From positions 1 through 41,260 of IMG/VR virus record IMGVR_UViG_3300035183_001353: a stretch of DNA of 41,260 nt. One strand, written 5' to 3'. This document shows, one piece after another, positions 30,200-39,986 of this stretch. Positions within the stretch are counted from its first letter, which is position 1. The number at the start of each line of letters is the position of its first letter. The DNA comes from a virus. The position numbers and the translations under genes are program-made. The notes below the pieces were generated by a model, which was not told where the DNA came from, did not search any database, and saw nothing but the letters and a program-made list of their open reading frames with translations.

Positions 30200-32980
30200 T
30201 CAATCAATGGTGAACGAATCGCTGAGGTTGAGGTCGTTCAGAATCTGTTTGACTTCATTTGTCAGATCTTGTGCCGCGGCACTGTCGACCCGCGTCGTAA
30301 ATGTCACGTCGATCGTCAGTTCGGTGCCGCTGCGCAGCTTGGGGATGATCTTCGTCCCCAGGCGGTTCCACGACTCGTGGGGGAGCGTGCCGGCAACTCG
30401 CAACGTTCGTGTGGTCGGTGTTGGCGGCGGCGTCACCACACCGCCGTCCGGTTTCGTCTCGCCACTGGGCTCGGGTTGCGTCGGCTGCGGACCTGGGGCG
30501 GGACCAGGTTCGGGCGGCGGCGTGGGCGTGGCCGTCCCCTTCTTGATCGCCTCGGCGCGATCCTTCCGCAACAGGAGAACGCCAGGGTCGAATGTGACCT
30601 CATCGAGCGACGGCATTTCCTTGAACCAGACGCGCTGAAACGAGCCGTCGGGCTGCGGACCGGACGCCAGGCCGAACTCGCCGCGGCTGACGAAGTCAAT
30701 ACACTTGTTCCTGAGCACGGCGTCCGGGTCGAGCAGGCGCGTCAACGCGCCATTGAGAAAGCTCTGCCGCAAGCTGGCCAACGGCCAGGCTCCGCTCTCC
30801 TTGAATGCCGGGGGCCAGTTCCGTTCGATGTAGCCAGCACCGACCGACTCATTAAGCAGGGCGTCTGCCTTGAGTGCGCCGATGATTCGACCGCACAGCG
30901 TCTCCTTCGTGCTGGAGTGGCCCGCCCCGAGATCAATGACTTTCAAGCCGTCTGGCTGCTGCTGATCGGCCAGCACAACGAACCGGTACACCGCCCAGAT
31001 CTCGTCGCGGGCGTCATCCTCGGCCTCTTTCACCTGAACCTGAATCTCCTGCAGATCGGCCTTCTCGTAGTCTTGCCCCAGAACTCCTTCGGCCACGTCC
31101 TTCTGCACCTTTTTCCATGCGAGCATCAACTCGACCTTGTCCCGGAGGTCGCGACCGGGCTTTCGCACGCACCACACAATTGCGCCGGGATAGAGCCGTG
31201 ACGACTTGCCCCGATTCTTTGTGAACTCGGCGATCTGCTGCCGGATGCCGTTGTCAGTCCACTCAGATTCGGGATCGACCACCCAGACGCTCAAGCGGGG
31301 AGTGTCCGAAACCTTTGTCCCGTCGAATGGCGCCTCGAACACTTCCGTCGGGACGCTGGCCCCGCGTTTGAACTCTTCTTTGACCAGCTTGAGGATCGTC
31401 GGCTTGACCTCGCGATCGTCGTCGAGCGACGCCCGTCGATCATGGACTGCCTTGTCGATCTTCGCTTTGTGGTAGACCTTGAAGCCGTCGGCCCCCACGC
31501 GCTGAATGAAGAAGGCACGCCGCTCCAACGCATCGGCCGCGTTGTCGATCGTTGTGGTGTCGAGCTCCGGCTCTCCCAGGGCGAACCGCAATTCGGGCAG
31601 GTGCGCCACGCGATCAACCTGGCCGCCGGAAGATTCAAACAGAATCGATGCTCCGACGCGCCGATGGATGTCGAGAAGCACACCTTTGGTGTCGGCGTCG
31701 AGCGCCGCCGCGTGGGAATTGTCGCCGGCGATGTCGGTATCGATGGCCGCCAGCAAGCGAGTCTCGCCAAGCTGGTTGAGGACCACGCTGCGAAATCCGT
31801 TGTGGTAAAGAGGTGCGGAACCCAGAGTGATCAACCCCGATTTGTCGGCCTTCTGGTAGGCCTTCGTCTGGGCCAGCGAAATCCACTGGGCGAACATGGC
31901 GAGCGCACCGCGCGTCTGCTGGAACTGCGGCAAGGCTGTCCATTTCCGCTGGAACACAGAGAGGGTCGCGGGGTGGAACGGATAGCACTTCTCGAACCGT
32001 GACTCGAGCAGTTCACGGGCCTTCTTCTCTGTCGCAGCCGTATCGACCGCCATCCACTCCGGCGGCAACTGGTTCCGCCGTTCAAAGCACCACTCCGCAT
32101 ACGCACGGGCGACGTTGCGACGTTTCTGGTCGGAACCGATGTCTTCGAACAGGCGCCGGCGAATCACTTCGCTGATTTCCGCTTCGTCATTCACCAGCAG
32201 CGGCTTGGCGACCGCCCCGACCACCTTCACGATCATGTCCTGCCACTTCAGATCGAACTCCGTCATTTCGACCTGGCTGCGCGGCAGGCTGATCACGGCG
32301 GCCCGGTGATTCGTGCCGACGAAGCCGCGCATGATGTTGTGGATGAAGGCGTGCATCGGCTCGGCGAAAATGCGGTGCCGGCTGAAGAAGTTCAGCACCT
32401 CATCGAAGAGCAGCAGCACCGGCTTCCCTGCCATCGAGATGATGCGATTCAGCGTCTCCGTTCCTGGGGGAGCGTCTTTGGCGGATGTCCCCAGCGCCTT
32501 CACGCCTTCGTCACCGGCGATCTGGTAGGCCAGATCGATCCACGGTGTTTCCCGACCAGGCTGGGGGTCCCAGGCGTTGCCGACGAAGACCGCCACGCGC
32601 GCGGATGGAATCTGCTCGAGCTGCGCCTGCTCCATCAACGTCCGCACGCCGTCGAAATCTGCCGCCGCCGGCCCCGAGTTGGCCAGGTGCCACAACGTGG
32701 TCAGCATGTGCGTCTTTCCGCCGCCCATCTGGGTGACGAGCGTCTGGACTGGCGATGTGTTGTCGGTCTTGCCCGCCAACCGGCGCAGCACCTGCCCCGA
32801 GTTCTCAATCAGCGCCCGCGTGAAGCACGTGCGCGAAAAGAACTGTTTCGGCTGCTGATAGTCTTCCGGCGCACCGCCGGCGACCACCTGTTCCAGCGCG
32901 ATGGCGAATTCGTCGGGGTTGAAAGACCGACCTTCACGAACTTCCTTGCGGGGAGTGACCGATTTGTACCAGGGGTCCAT
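30200..32980 (-). CDS. DUF499-family ATPase of the helicase-methylase-ATPase defence set
   Basis: This is a 926-residue protein. Walker A is MGGGKTH (GGGKT at 86-90), with the DUF499 lead QVLRRLAGKTDNTSPVQTLVTQ. Walker B is LLLFDEVLNFFSRH (about 189-202). A FVGTNHRAAVISLPRSQ segment and a long helical body follow. Near the C-terminus a Pro-rich linker (about 815-860) separates a final small domain (RTLRVAGTLPHESWNRLG). DUF499 proteins are recurrent partners of DUF1156 methylases and helicases in defence islands. The gene follows the methylase gene by 23 bp. The ATPase would supply energy or sensing to the complex. Confidence 0.88.
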   Translation of the reverse strand: MDPWYKSVTPRKEVREGRSFNPDEFAIALEQVVAGGAPEDYQQPKQFFSRTCFTRALIENSGQVLRRLAGKTDNTSPVQTLVTQMGGGKTHMLTTLWHLANSGPAAADFDGVRTLMEQAQLEQIPSARVAVFVGNAWDPQPGRETPWIDLAYQIAGDEGVKALGTSAKDAPPGTETLNRIISMAGKPVLLLFDEVLNFFSRHRIFAEPMHAFIHNIMRGFVGTNHRAAVISLPRSQVEMTEFDLKWQDMIVKVVGAVAKPLLVNDEAEISEVIRRRLFEDIGSDQKRRNVARAYAEWCFERRNQLPPEWMAVDTAATEKKARELLESRFEKCYPFHPATLSVFQRKWTALPQFQQTRGALAMFAQWISLAQTKAYQKADKSGLITLGSAPLYHNGFRSVVLNQLGETRLLAAIDTDIAGDNSHAAALDADTKGVLLDIHRRVGASILFESSGGQVDRVAHLPELRFALGEPELDTTTIDNAADALERRAFFIQRVGADGFKVYHKAKIDKAVHDRRASLDDDREVKPTILKLVKEEFKRGASVPTEVFEAPFDGTKVSDTPRLSVWVVDPESEWTDNGIRQQIAEFTKNRGKSSRLYPGAIVWCVRKPGRDLRDKVELMLAWKKVQKDVAEGVLGQDYEKADLQEIQVQVKEAEDDARDEIWAVYRFVVLADQQQPDGLKVIDLGAGHSSTKETLCGRIIGALKADALLNESVGAGYIERNWPPAFKESGAWPLASLRQSFLNGALTRLLDPDAVLRNKCIDFVSRGEFGLASGPQPDGSFQRVWFKEMPSLDEVTFDPGVLLLRKDRAEAIKKGTATPTPPPEPGPAPGPQPTQPEPSGETKPDGGVVTPPPTPTTRTLRVAGTLPHESWNRLGTKIIPKLRSGTELTIDVTFTTRVDSAAAQDLTNEVKQILNDLNLSDSFTID

Positions 32981-33003
32981 GATGTATTTCTCGCGAAGTG
33001 GTT

Positions 33004-36000
33004 CTACCTCGGTACGGCAAGGAGCATCGCGTCAACGAGGCGCTTCTCGTCGCTGCCGGCGGGGTACAGTGCGGAAAGCGCGTTCGCCAATCGAACAAAA
33101 TCAGGGCCGCGTTCGATCTCGTCCCGCAGCAATGCGCGGAGTGCATTCGATCGCCCAGAGTGCTGCAGCAGCATGGCGGCGTGGACGCGATCCAAAGTCG
33201 TCGCACTGCGCTGCGTCTGCAACGCCTGGTCGGGTGCAGAATTGTTTCCTCGTCGCCGACGGCCGCGAACAGGTTGCGGAGCCGCTTCCGCTGCCGAGGG
33301 GAACAGGTTCAGTTGGACCGGACCCGACGGAGTCGACTCGATGCGGTCGGCTGCAAGCGATGCACCATCTTCGCCGAAGAGCTGCGTCCCGCGTTTCAGA
33401 ACCGGGATGAGGCGGACGACACCTTTTGAAGTCTTGATGATCCGGCCTTCCCACTCCTCGAGGTGAATTCCCAAGGGCTGAGCAAACCGACGAACGACAT
33501 CAAAGACGAGCGAGAATCCCTTCGAATCATCGGAGGAGCTCTCTTCCTCCTCGTCATCGCCCTCCGCCGCGCCCTCTTCATCCTCGGATTCGTCCGCGAC
33601 GGCGGAGGACTCACCAGCCGTCGATTGCAGCGTCCACAAAAACAGCGCGGTGAGACGTGCGTCTTCTTCCAACGCGCCAGCTCCCCCGTTGCGTGCTCTG
33701 GATTCCGCAGTCCCCAGCACGCGTTCCAGTGCTGATCGGCCGACGATCTCCCACACGTAGGCCAGGTATCCGCGCTGATGTGGGTCGCGCGAGGCCGGAT
33801 CACCGCCCAAGGGAATCTCACGTTCTTCGGCATCAACGACTTTGGAGTAGCGGCTGTAGATTTCGAGGGCCGGTCCAATGCACGCGAAGACTAGATCAGC
33901 ACCACGCACCCCCTCCTCCTGCAGTCGGTCCATCCACTCCTGGACTCGAGCGGGAAGTTCGCGCAGCACATCACCCCAGTCGCCGACAGATGCATCGTTT
34001 GGTCGTGGGCGACAAATGAGGTGCACGCTCGTGCCTAAGGCAGCCGAATCGCGAGCCCGGAGTCGTGAACTCATTTCAGTCGCAATCGGCCAAGATGCAG
34101 TGATGACCCAGCCCGCAGCGATCAGACCCCCCAACAGAGCCTCCCATCCTTCAGTCGTTTTGTGAGCGAACACGACACAGCCCACGCCATCGTCGCGAAG
34201 GACTCGCCGGCCTAACGAAAACGCTTCCCGCATCTTGCGTTCAAAGAACGCCTTGTCCTTCACCTTTCCATTTTGATCACGGCGGCGTTCATCCTGTACT
34301 GCCTCCAATCGCTTTGGCGTCAGAGGATTCGATGGATCATCAGGATCACGCAGAAGTGGATGGCCAGGCAGTGCCCTCTTTAGCCACACAAAGAAGAAGT
34401 CTGACAGGTCCGAATACGGAATCGCGTCGTAGTACGGCGGATCTGTGAACCACACCGCCACGGATGCGTCAGGCAGGAGAGCAGTCGCTGCTTCAGCCTG
34501 TGCCACTGCGTCCGCCTTCTTCGCGACAACGAATCCCCGCACGATATGCATCGTGCGAGAGAACGCGGTTTCCAATGATCCACTTGCGTCGGAAAGCGGC
34601 ACCGCCTCTGGAAAGTCCCATTTCATCGGCAGTGCCCAGCGGCTCAGCATGTGGGCCGGACGCTCTCCAGTCGCTCTCCACTCGGTGAGCGAGTTGTTTA
34701 AGTCAATCACCTTGCTGATCAGCAACGCGACGATCGCCCTGAATCTCGGAGGTACGGTCGTCGCAATCGTTTGACAAAATGTGTAGACGGAGAGCAACTG
34801 CCTGGCGGTGAACATGTCACACCACCGCGTCATCCCGTAAGCGTGAATGCTGAATGCACGGCCTGCCCCGCGGCCGCCACCTACTGGCGTTTCCTCATTG
34901 GGAAGAGGACAGATTCCATCGACAAGTTGCTGTAACAGGTCTCCCACTCGATCCTGCGCTTGACGAACGATCGCATAGTCTCGATCCGTTGCCATTCGGT
35001 AGCGCCGTTCTGTGCTATCGCCAAAGACTCGTGCCACCGCAAGCAGACGTGCCCCTCCAACCCGTTGCCCTGTTTCACTGGAGAACTGAACACAGGCGCC
35101 TCCATTGACGCGTTGCAGCTGTGCTTTTACGCGATCGGCAGGAAGTACACCCCGGCAGGCCGGACAGGTCGCCTTAGCACGCGAGATTGTCGCTCCCGAA
35201 ACGTCGTCGTCTGATTCGGGGTTGAAGATCTCGAACTTAGGCTCAGGCTGCTCATTACGCCGCTCGATCGAAATCCGAAGTGCAATACGACGATCGGCCT
35301 TCTTTGCAAGCCAGAAGGATCGAATCAACGGAATCTCACAACCACAGTTTGGTTGCTCACAACGGACAGTGCGCGCCCAAAGGTAGGCAACAGGCGCGCC
35401 GCCATCTTCATCGACGGGAAAGAACCGGCGCAGCGACTCGTCCGCGGTTCTCTTGATGCGACGGATCAAGTCGGGCAACTCCGTCATCATTTCATCGCGG
35501 TGCTGGGGAATATCACTAAGGACCACTTGGTTGATTAGGCAAGCAACCGGATTGAGATCGCTGGCAACGACGTCACAACCCAACCGCAGTGCTTCCAGCG
35601 GGATTGCACCGCCCCCAGCGAACGGATCAACCACAATGGGACAATCGCCGTCCTGTGCTAACGACACCAGCTCGCGTGCAACACGCAAGTAGCTCGACGT
35701 GTGGGCCAGCTCCCAATCCGTGAAATCTTCAATGAACATCAACAGTGCAGACCGGAGGCCAGAGCGACCACGAGGGGTACCAGCGACTTGTGACAGAATG
35801 GCTGGGGCCCGCTCAAGAAAAGACGCCGGGCAGTGTTCGTCACACGGATCGGGCAGGAGGGATGCCAGCAGAACGGCGCGGCAGGCACCGCCTGGTCGCG
35901 CGGCCGGCCAAACATGAAGCCGCGGAATATGGGCAATTCGCGAGTCCTTCTCCGCGCGCGCACGAACCGAGACTCCCGCAATGGGAAAGTCAACTTCGAC

Positions 36001-36027
36001 TAGACGTTTGCATTCATTCGGAATCAT
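33004..36027 (-). CDS. DUF1156-family DNA adenine methylase of the defence set
   Basis: This is a 1007-residue protein. The S-adenosylmethionine site is DPFAGGG at 134-140 with ASDLNPVA at 155-162. The catalytic motif DPPYYDAIPY is at 529-538, and the adenine-methylase pattern fits N6 methylation. Cys pairs around 223-230 (CEQPNCGC) and 288-291 (CPAC) form probable zinc sites, as in the zinc-ribbon-containing adenine methylases (COG1743). An acidic low-complexity stretch (about 795-820) lies before the C-terminal part. It lies 10 bp after the helicase gene and 23 bp before the ATPase gene. It would mark self DNA so that the complex attacks unmodified phage DNA; the target site is unknown. Confidence 0.9.
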   Translation of the reverse strand: MIPNECKRLVEVDFPIAGVSVRARAEKDSRIAHIPRLHVWPAARPGGACRAVLLASLLPDPCDEHCPASFLERAPAILSQVAGTPRGRSGLRSALLMFIEDFTDWELAHTSSYLRVARELVSLAQDGDCPIVVDPFAGGGAIPLEALRLGCDVVASDLNPVACLINQVVLSDIPQHRDEMMTELPDLIRRIKRTADESLRRFFPVDEDGGAPVAYLWARTVRCEQPNCGCEIPLIRSFWLAKKADRRIALRISIERRNEQPEPKFEIFNPESDDDVSGATISRAKATCPACRGVLPADRVKAQLQRVNGGACVQFSSETGQRVGGARLLAVARVFGDSTERRYRMATDRDYAIVRQAQDRVGDLLQQLVDGICPLPNEETPVGGGRGAGRAFSIHAYGMTRWCDMFTARQLLSVYTFCQTIATTVPPRFRAIVALLISKVIDLNNSLTEWRATGERPAHMLSRWALPMKWDFPEAVPLSDASGSLETAFSRTMHIVRGFVVAKKADAVAQAEAATALLPDASVAVWFTDPPYYDAIPYSDLSDFFFVWLKRALPGHPLLRDPDDPSNPLTPKRLEAVQDERRRDQNGKVKDKAFFERKMREAFSLGRRVLRDDGVGCVVFAHKTTEGWEALLGGLIAAGWVITASWPIATEMSSRLRARDSAALGTSVHLICRPRPNDASVGDWGDVLRELPARVQEWMDRLQEEGVRGADLVFACIGPALEIYSRYSKVVDAEEREIPLGGDPASRDPHQRGYLAYVWEIVGRSALERVLGTAESRARNGGAGALEEDARLTALFLWTLQSTAGESSAVADESEDEEGAAEGDDEEEESSSDDSKGFSLVFDVVRRFAQPLGIHLEEWEGRIIKTSKGVVRLIPVLKRGTQLFGEDGASLAADRIESTPSGPVQLNLFPSAAEAAPQPVRGRRRRGNNSAPDQALQTQRSATTLDRVHAAMLLQHSGRSNALRALLRDEIERGPDFVRLANALSALYPAGSDEKRLVDAMLLAVPR

Positions 36028-36037
36028 CAGGAGAAGC

Positions 36038-39000
36038 TCAACTCAGTGCGCGAGTATCGATGCGGTAATGGGCGACCTTGGACACTTCAGTCCAATGCAG
36101 GCGTGAGGGATCGCCGATCATCTGAAGCGTCGGCGTGGTGCCGCAGTTCGTGACGACGTACAGCCAGTAGCAATCGCGGCGGTCCTGGGCGACTTCAAGC
36201 TCGTGCGGCGACAGCATCACCGCGCCCTGAGCCGCGGCGATGCCCTTGACCTCAATTAGTCGCAGCTCTCCGGTGCTGAGATCGAGGCTGGTGATGTCAT
36301 AGCCCAGGTTCTTTTCGTGGACGTCGTACACCTGCCGGCCCTGCGATCGCTCGTACTCCATGACGAACTGCATCGCGATGGCTTCCGTCTCGAAGTCAGG
36401 CCGCAGATTGCGGATTTCCGGGACGTTGCGGTCCGGGTGCGGTAAGATCAGAACCGAGGTGAGTTTCTCGACCGCCTGCAACGTGAGCGACCGCTGCTGT
36501 TGCAATTCCCGACGACGGCGATCGCGGCGAGCCAGCAGTTCGGCGTGGCGATTCTCGGCCTGAGTCAGCCGGCCTTCCGCCCCCTGCGTGCCCCGGTCCA
36601 CCTCCGCGGCCGCCTTGCCCAGCTCTTCGTCAGCTCGCTGAAGAAGCTCTGTCAGCGAGAGGTCAATGTGGTCGGCGATCCGCTCGACCTCGGTGGTGCG
36701 CTCCTGGCGGACCTCTTCGAGGAACGGTCGCAGCGCGTTTTCCTGCAACCAGACGGACGCTTCGGGCAAACCCGCGACCGCCGGCAACGGTTCCGGGGTG
36801 GGCGCGGGTTGGAGCCCGACGAGAATCGCCGCCTCGCGGCGCTGAGGCTCGCTGGTTTCGGAGAGTTCGACGGCAAACAGCCGTTCGTGAATCACCTGGC
36901 CAAGTCCGTCCACAATCCGTGCCCGATAGAAGTCGAGCCGCACCGGGACATCGTAGGCCAGCGAGTAAAAACATGCGCCGCGTTTCAGATCATCCTGGGC
37001 CGACTGGTAGATGTGCCGACGGACGGCTTCGAACAACGGATGGCCGGGGGTGACCCATTCGAGGTGGTGTTCTTCGGCAATGTCGCGTCGGGTGGACAGC
37101 CGCGGATATTTCACCGAGATCGCGGGGAGCCGCCAATCCGGATCGCGCTCATAGCGCTTGAGCGCCGTAGGAGTTCGCGCTGGGTCAAAGGTGTGTTCGA
37201 GATGCGGGACGGGCTTCAGCGACAGCCCCGCGTGGCCGGATGCTTCCGCCAGGAACCGGGCGATCGTTTCGGGAACGACCCGACGCTCCTGCGCCTGCGC
37301 CCGCCGTTCGATCAGCATTTCCAGATTGAGTTTCTTCGACGCCAGCCCTTCCAGGGCGTTTTGACAGATGGCGCGGAACCGGCCTTCATCGACGTTGTGC
37401 AGCAGTCGGTCTTCGAGGTCCGCCTCGCCGAGCTGGCCCGAGTAGTAATCACGGAGGACACGTTCCACCTGTGCGGCCGGCAGTACCTCGCCCACGACGT
37501 TGAACACGGCGTCGTCGTTCAGGGCGTTGCGGATCTCCTGCAGCTTCTCCAGCAGCCGTTTCAGCACGTGGCCTTCGATGGTGTTCGTGGCCACGAAGTT
37601 GAAGATCAGGCAGTCCTTCTTTTGGCCGTACCGGTGAATGCGGCCCATCCGCTGTTCGAGACGATTCGGATTCCAGGGGATGTCGTAGTTGAACAGGATG
37701 TGGCAGACTTGGAGGTTGATGCCCTCGCCGGCCGCTTCGGTTGCCACCAGCACCTGAATCTCGCCGTCCTTGAACTGCTGCTCGGCGTACAGACGCGAGC
37801 CTGGTTCATCGCGCGAGCCAGGCTTCATCCCACCGTGGATGCACCCGACTCGGAATCCCCATTCGGAGAATTTCGCCATCAGGTAGTCGAGCGTGTCCTT
37901 GAACTCGGTGAAGATCAGCAGGCGCTTGTCGGGTTGGTCGAAGAACCCTTCTTCGTGCAGCAGATCTCGGAGCCGCGACAACTTGGCCTCGACCCCCGAG
38001 TCCTGGACCTTCTGTGCCTGGACCGCCAATTCCTGCAATTCGGCGATCTCGCGACGCACGTCCTCGGCGTTCTGCGAGATGGAGACAGCCTCGATCATTT
38101 CCTCCAAACGTTCGCGCTCTTCGTCGTCCATTTCCTCCAGTTCGTCAGCGTCTGGCAGATCGGGCGGAGCAACGCGAGCGAGTTCCTGAGCCTTCTTTAG
38201 CCCGAGGCCAAGCCGACGGGCGCGGTTCTCCAGCGAACAGCGCACGGCGTAGGTGCTCGACGCCAACCGGCGCTGATACAGCGCCATCAAGAATCCAACG
38301 GCCCGTGCGCGGGGATCGTCACCGGCGTTCGCAGCCCGTGAACTTTGCCGCTTCACGAACCGCGTGATGTCCTTGTAGAGCTCGAACTCCGCCCCGTCGA
38401 TCTGGAAGTCGACAGTGCGGGGAATGCGTTTCTTGAACAACTTCTCCGCGACCCAGGTGCCGTCGGCCTGCCGCTCCGGGAAGGCCACCATCGCCTCTTT
38501 GGTGCGCCGCAGATAAAACGGGGCACGTCGGCGTTCCATCGCCTCGTGAATCGATTTCACGTCGGCATAGGCATCCTGGTCGAGCAACTGCAGAAACAGG
38601 CTGAAGTTGGTCGGGTCGCCCTTGTGCGGCGTCGCCGTCAGCAGAAGGAAGTGGTCTGTGGCCTCGCGGAGCAGTTCCCCGAGTGCGTACCGGGCCGTCT
38701 TGCGGGCTGGCGGAGTCCACGAGAGGCGGTGTGCTTCATCGACGATTACCAGATCCCAATGGACCTGCTTCAGGCCAGGGAGGATTTCGGTCCGCTTCGC
38801 GAGGTCCAGAGATGTGACGACCTGGGTCTGCTCCAGCCACTGGTTCACGCCGAACTGGTCGCGAATGTCGGACCCTTTTACGACGAGGAACTTCTCGTCG
38901 AACTTCTCCTTTAGTTCGCGTTGCCATTGGAACGCGAGGTTCGCCGGTGCCACGATCAAAATCCGTTCGGCGAGGCCGCGCAGCTTCAGCTCGCGGATCA

Positions 39001-39421
39001 GCAGGCCCGACATGATCGTCTTGCCGGCCCCGGCGTCGTCGGCAAGAAGGAATCGCACACGGGCGAGCTTGAGCAGATAGTCGTAGACCGCCTCCAACTG
39101 GTGTGGCAGCGGGTCGACCTTGGAGATCGACAGGCCGAAGTACGGGTCGAATTCGTAGGCGATTCCGAGGGCATAGGCCTGCACGCCGAGACGCAACAGG
39201 TTACCATCACCGTTGAAGCAAGCAGCCCCAGCGAGGACTTCGAGGGATGCCAGCTCCGCATCGGTGAGCGTCACCCGGCGAAACCGCTCGGTTTGCGTCC
39301 CCACCAGCCCCAGCACCCACGCGCCCGCGCCGCCCGCCGCGACGGTCTCGACCCGCATCGGCTCATTGAAGAGCGGGCCAGTGAGCGTCTGGCCAACGTG
39401 AATGGATTGGGTTTCCGGCAT
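36038..39421 (-). CDS. SNF2-family helicase with C-terminal DUF3883 domain (DrmD-like)
   Basis: This 1127-residue protein has Walker A LADDAGAGKT at 126-134, DEAH at 228-231, LLTATPHKGDP at about 260-270, and motif VI QRMGRIHRYGQ at 590-600 in the second RecA-like half. A long helical middle part follows, and the C-terminal about 100 residues (VYDVHEKNLGYDITSLDLS, RLIEVKGIAAAQG) match the DUF3883 fold, often linked to nuclease-like or modification roles. The layout is close to DISARM DrmD-type helicases. It is the first gene of a tight operon with the methylase and ATPase. A GGGA ribosome site is weak; a promoter and dyad lie 49-102 nt upstream. Confidence 0.9.
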   Translation of the reverse strand: MPETQSIHVGQTLTGPLFNEPMRVETVAAGGAGAWVLGLVGTQTERFRRVTLTDAELASLEVLAGAACFNGDGNLLRLGVQAYALGIAYEFDPYFGLSISKVDPLPHQLEAVYDYLLKLARVRFLLADDAGAGKTIMSGLLIRELKLRGLAERILIVAPANLAFQWQRELKEKFDEKFLVVKGSDIRDQFGVNQWLEQTQVVTSLDLAKRTEILPGLKQVHWDLVIVDEAHRLSWTPPARKTARYALGELLREATDHFLLLTATPHKGDPTNFSLFLQLLDQDAYADVKSIHEAMERRRAPFYLRRTKEAMVAFPERQADGTWVAEKLFKKRIPRTVDFQIDGAEFELYKDITRFVKRQSSRAANAGDDPRARAVGFLMALYQRRLASSTYAVRCSLENRARRLGLGLKKAQELARVAPPDLPDADELEEMDDEERERLEEMIEAVSISQNAEDVRREIAELQELAVQAQKVQDSGVEAKLSRLRDLLHEEGFFDQPDKRLLIFTEFKDTLDYLMAKFSEWGFRVGCIHGGMKPGSRDEPGSRLYAEQQFKDGEIQVLVATEAAGEGINLQVCHILFNYDIPWNPNRLEQRMGRIHRYGQKKDCLIFNFVATNTIEGHVLKRLLEKLQEIRNALNDDAVFNVVGEVLPAAQVERVLRDYYSGQLGEADLEDRLLHNVDEGRFRAICQNALEGLASKKLNLEMLIERRAQAQERRVVPETIARFLAEASGHAGLSLKPVPHLEHTFDPARTPTALKRYERDPDWRLPAISVKYPRLSTRRDIAEEHHLEWVTPGHPLFEAVRRHIYQSAQDDLKRGACFYSLAYDVPVRLDFYRARIVDGLGQVIHERLFAVELSETSEPQRREAAILVGLQPAPTPEPLPAVAGLPEASVWLQENALRPFLEEVRQERTTEVERIADHIDLSLTELLQRADEELGKAAAEVDRGTQGAEGRLTQAENRHAELLARRDRRRRELQQQRSLTLQAVEKLTSVLILPHPDRNVPEIRNLRPDFETEAIAMQFVMEYERSQGRQVYDVHEKNLGYDITSLDLSTGELRLIEVKGIAAAQGAVMLSPHELEVAQDRRDCYWLYVVTNCGTTPTLQMIGDPSRLHWTEVSKVAHYRIDTRALS

Positions 39422-39469
39422 CTTGCGGTCCCGTCGCCAAAAAGAGGGTTGACAGCAGCCTCCATTGCT

Positions 39470-39481
39470 GGTTTACCAAAC
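39470..39481 (-). promoter_or_regulatory. 12-bp dyad motif, copy 2
   Basis: GTTTGGTAAACC on the minus strand (GGTTTACCAAAC on the plus) starts 49 nt before the helicase ATG. It is the inverse of the copy at 28967-28978. Together with the -10 box at 39495-39500 it sits around the expected transcription start, a usual place for a repressor. Confidence 0.5.
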
Positions 39482-39494
39482 AGTTGACGGGCAG

Positions 39495-39523
39495 ATGTTA
39501 ACCGGGCTGTGTGGGGAACACAA
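39495..39523 (-). promoter_or_regulatory. Candidate promoter of the helicase-methylase-ATPase operon
   Basis: On the minus strand TTGTGT (39518-39523) and TAACAT (39495-39500) are separated by 17 nt, matching sigma-70 spacing with moderate boxes. The 142-bp spacer between helicase and the HTH gene has no ORF. The dyad motif at 39470-39481 lies just downstream. Confidence 0.4.
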
Positions 39524-39563
39524 TGCTCCGGGTGAAAAAATTAGGACGCTCGGCACGCGGATA

Positions 39564-39986
39564 TCAGCCGCGCGGAACCGACCGAGAACACAGGTCGGCC
39601 CAGAGCTTGCGCTGTTTCCGCCAATCCGGCACGAGCGCGATCGGCTGGAGTTGTCGCAGGTGAATGGGATCGCGGCCATCGGTCACGCGGGGCAGGAAGA
39701 GAATTTCCTCCTGGATGTCTGGGGCCAGCATCAGCAGGTTCATGATCTGCGTGACGCGGGCGCGGGTGACGTGGCCGAGACGGGCGAGGTCCGCATAGTC
39801 GGCGACCTCTCCGGACCGGATCAACTCATCGAACCGGATCGCCAGCGCCATCAGCCGAGTGATCCGCGGCACCCGTCCTACGGGGCGGTCGACGACGGGA
39901 ACGGTCCCCGGTTCCAGCACGCGGCGGCTGCCACGGCCGCGACGCTCGAAATGGAAGTCGGTTTCGACGGTGAGGGGTTTGATCAT
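39564..39986 (-). CDS. HTH protein paired with the serine recombinase
   Basis: This 140-residue protein starts MIKPLTVETDFHFERR, overlapping the recombinase stop by ATGA. The basic N-terminus precedes a ParB/KorB-like helix-turn-helix, about 70-105: YADLARLGHVTRARVTQIMNLLML, PDIQEEILFLP. The C-terminal tail is Trp/Arg-rich (VPDWRKQRKLWADL). It is a DNA-binding partner, possibly a directionality factor or regulator of the recombinase. This pairing is recurrent near planctomycete recombinases in my memory, which is an impression and not a search. Confidence 0.65.
   Translation of the reverse strand: MIKPLTVETDFHFERRGRGSRRVLEPGTVPVVDRPVGRVPRITRLMALAIRFDELIRSGEVADYADLARLGHVTRARVTQIMNLLMLAPDIQEEILFLPRVTDGRDPIHLRQLQPIALVPDWRKQRKLWADLCSRSVPRG

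Noticed and set aside
39520-39600. A terminator for the recombinase/HTH operon at the T-run near 39537-39543.
   Set aside because: The nearest stem (CGCGCGG/CCGCGTG with a G-U pair) is 13 nt from the T-run, so the geometry is poor.
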